DNA from: Actinomadura latina NBRC 106108
Lineage (GTDB): Bacteria; Actinomycetota; Actinomycetes; Streptosporangiales; Streptosporangiaceae
NCBI RefSeq assembly: GCF_001552195.1
Contig: NZ_BCQS01000005.1
Coordinates: 682,001 to 746,000, forward strand
Length of the DNA stretch: 64,000 nucleotides
Reading direction: 5' to 3'
The stretch's first letter is position 1; every line of letters starts with the position of its first letter. The translations under genes and the position numbers were made by a program. Below the pieces are notes generated by a model, which had not been told where the DNA came from, made no database searches, and saw only the letters and a program-made list of their open reading frames with translations. Shown here one piece after another: positions 63,502 through 64,000 of this stretch.

Positions 63502-64000
63502 GTCGCTCCCGATCCGTGCCGCGAGGCCGCTCCCCCTCGTGAACGGGCCCATCGGCGCAGCGTAGCGCGTCCGGTGCCGCGGGACGGCGCGCACCCGCCG
63601 GGAACGGGCGCCGGCGGCCGGTCACCGTCGCCATTCCGATCGCGCCGGCGGGCCGGCACGATCGCATCGCCGGTTTTCCGGGATTTCCCTGCGGCGGACG
63701 GCGGCGCAGCCGGCAATTACCCGAGATCACGACACGGACATGCGCCCGAACCGTTTCCGGAAGGTAAGAATGACCTGACCATTGCCGCACCATTATGTGG
63801 GGCTTTTCGGACGGGTCGTTAACGGATAAACCGCCGGGGCCCCGGGGGACGGCGGGTGCTGGCGTCCGCGCCATACACGGAGGTTGCCGGAGAGGGGTAT
63901 GGCGCGGGCTGCCGTCGTCCCGGGGCCGCGGCGGCACCGGCGGGCGTGGCGAGGGGTGGGGAACAGCGGATCACCGTGCGGTGCTGCCCGGCCACGCGAT
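63502..64000. other. Region upstream of the PotD-like gene to the window end
   Basis: No gene is supported with confidence. It includes lower-GC patches near 63720-63830 likely to hold promoters. A frame open to the window edge starts at ATG 63899 behind GGAGAGGGGT on the plus strand, but its 34 residues are Arg/Gly-rich and give no family; it is a weak candidate for a further gene. Confidence 0.3.

Noticed and set aside
62228..63937. Longer alternative minus-strand frame over the PotD-like gene
   Set aside because: The other frame has a signal peptide, lipobox and binding-protein motifs; this frame is Arg/Gly/Pro-rich.
63899..64000. Start of a further plus-strand gene
   Set aside because: There is a fair ribosome-binding site, but only 34 codons before the edge and no recognisable sequence.

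Overview
The window is GC-rich actinobacterial chromosome. High GC content, frequent GTG/TTG starts, leaderless promoters, F420-type and lipoprotein families, and gene orders such as rimP-nusA and dxr-M50 protease-ispG-GNAT all point to a filamentous actinomycete. An Actinomadura-like (Thermomonosporaceae/Streptosporangiales) origin fits, but that is inference. I see no tRNA, rRNA, CRISPR, transposase or phage gene.

Layout. 1-3.2 kb: 5' part of nusA, then rimP, a DUF4439 ferritin-like lipoprotein and a coiled-coil protein. 3.3-8.5 kb: a TRM-like methyltransferase, a HAD phosphatase, a secreted propeller-like protein, a small acidic protein and a flippase-like membrane protein. 8.5-14 kb: a minus-strand sugar ABC operon (XylF-like binding protein, two separate ATPases around one permease, ROK regulator). 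14.3-30 kb: accessory genes including an M14 carboxypeptidase, a PTH2 hydrolase, a KstR2-like TetR with palindromic sites, a MprF-like protein, a family VIII esterase, endonuclease V, a TetR-SDR pair and an amidase/TetR divergent pair around a perfect 24-bp palindrome. 30-38 kb: an orphan TAXI binding protein convergent with a two-component system, then a complete five-gene branched-chain-amino-acid-type ABC operon. 38-50 kb: SH3 protein, DinB protein, a second two-component system, a Moco oxidoreductase/flavin reductase/zinc-ribbon operon, thioesterase, LLM oxidoreductase, cyclase, a HipA-DUF3037 pair and two tandem paralogous HTH regulators. 50-60.4 kb: DUF4081-type GNAT, three tandem secreted TAP-like hydrolases, ispG, M50 site-2 protease, dxr. 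60.5-64 kb: an orphan histidine kinase, a small zinc-binding protein and a PotD-like lipoprotein.

In Streptomyces and relatives the GNAT-ispG-protease-dxr block lies close to rimP-nusA. Here about 47 kb of accessory transport, regulation and hydrolase genes separates them, and three paralogous exported hydrolases split GNAT from ispG. The most interesting items are this split core locus, the 32-nt element duplicated upstream of two of the hydrolases, the paired single-domain ABC ATPases, KstR2-type palindromes (one without an obvious target gene), tandem duplications that fall on stop codons of three genes, the TAXI/two-component arrangement, and the tandem regulators of unknown ligand. All calls come from reading translated sequence and motifs by eye; no database search was run.
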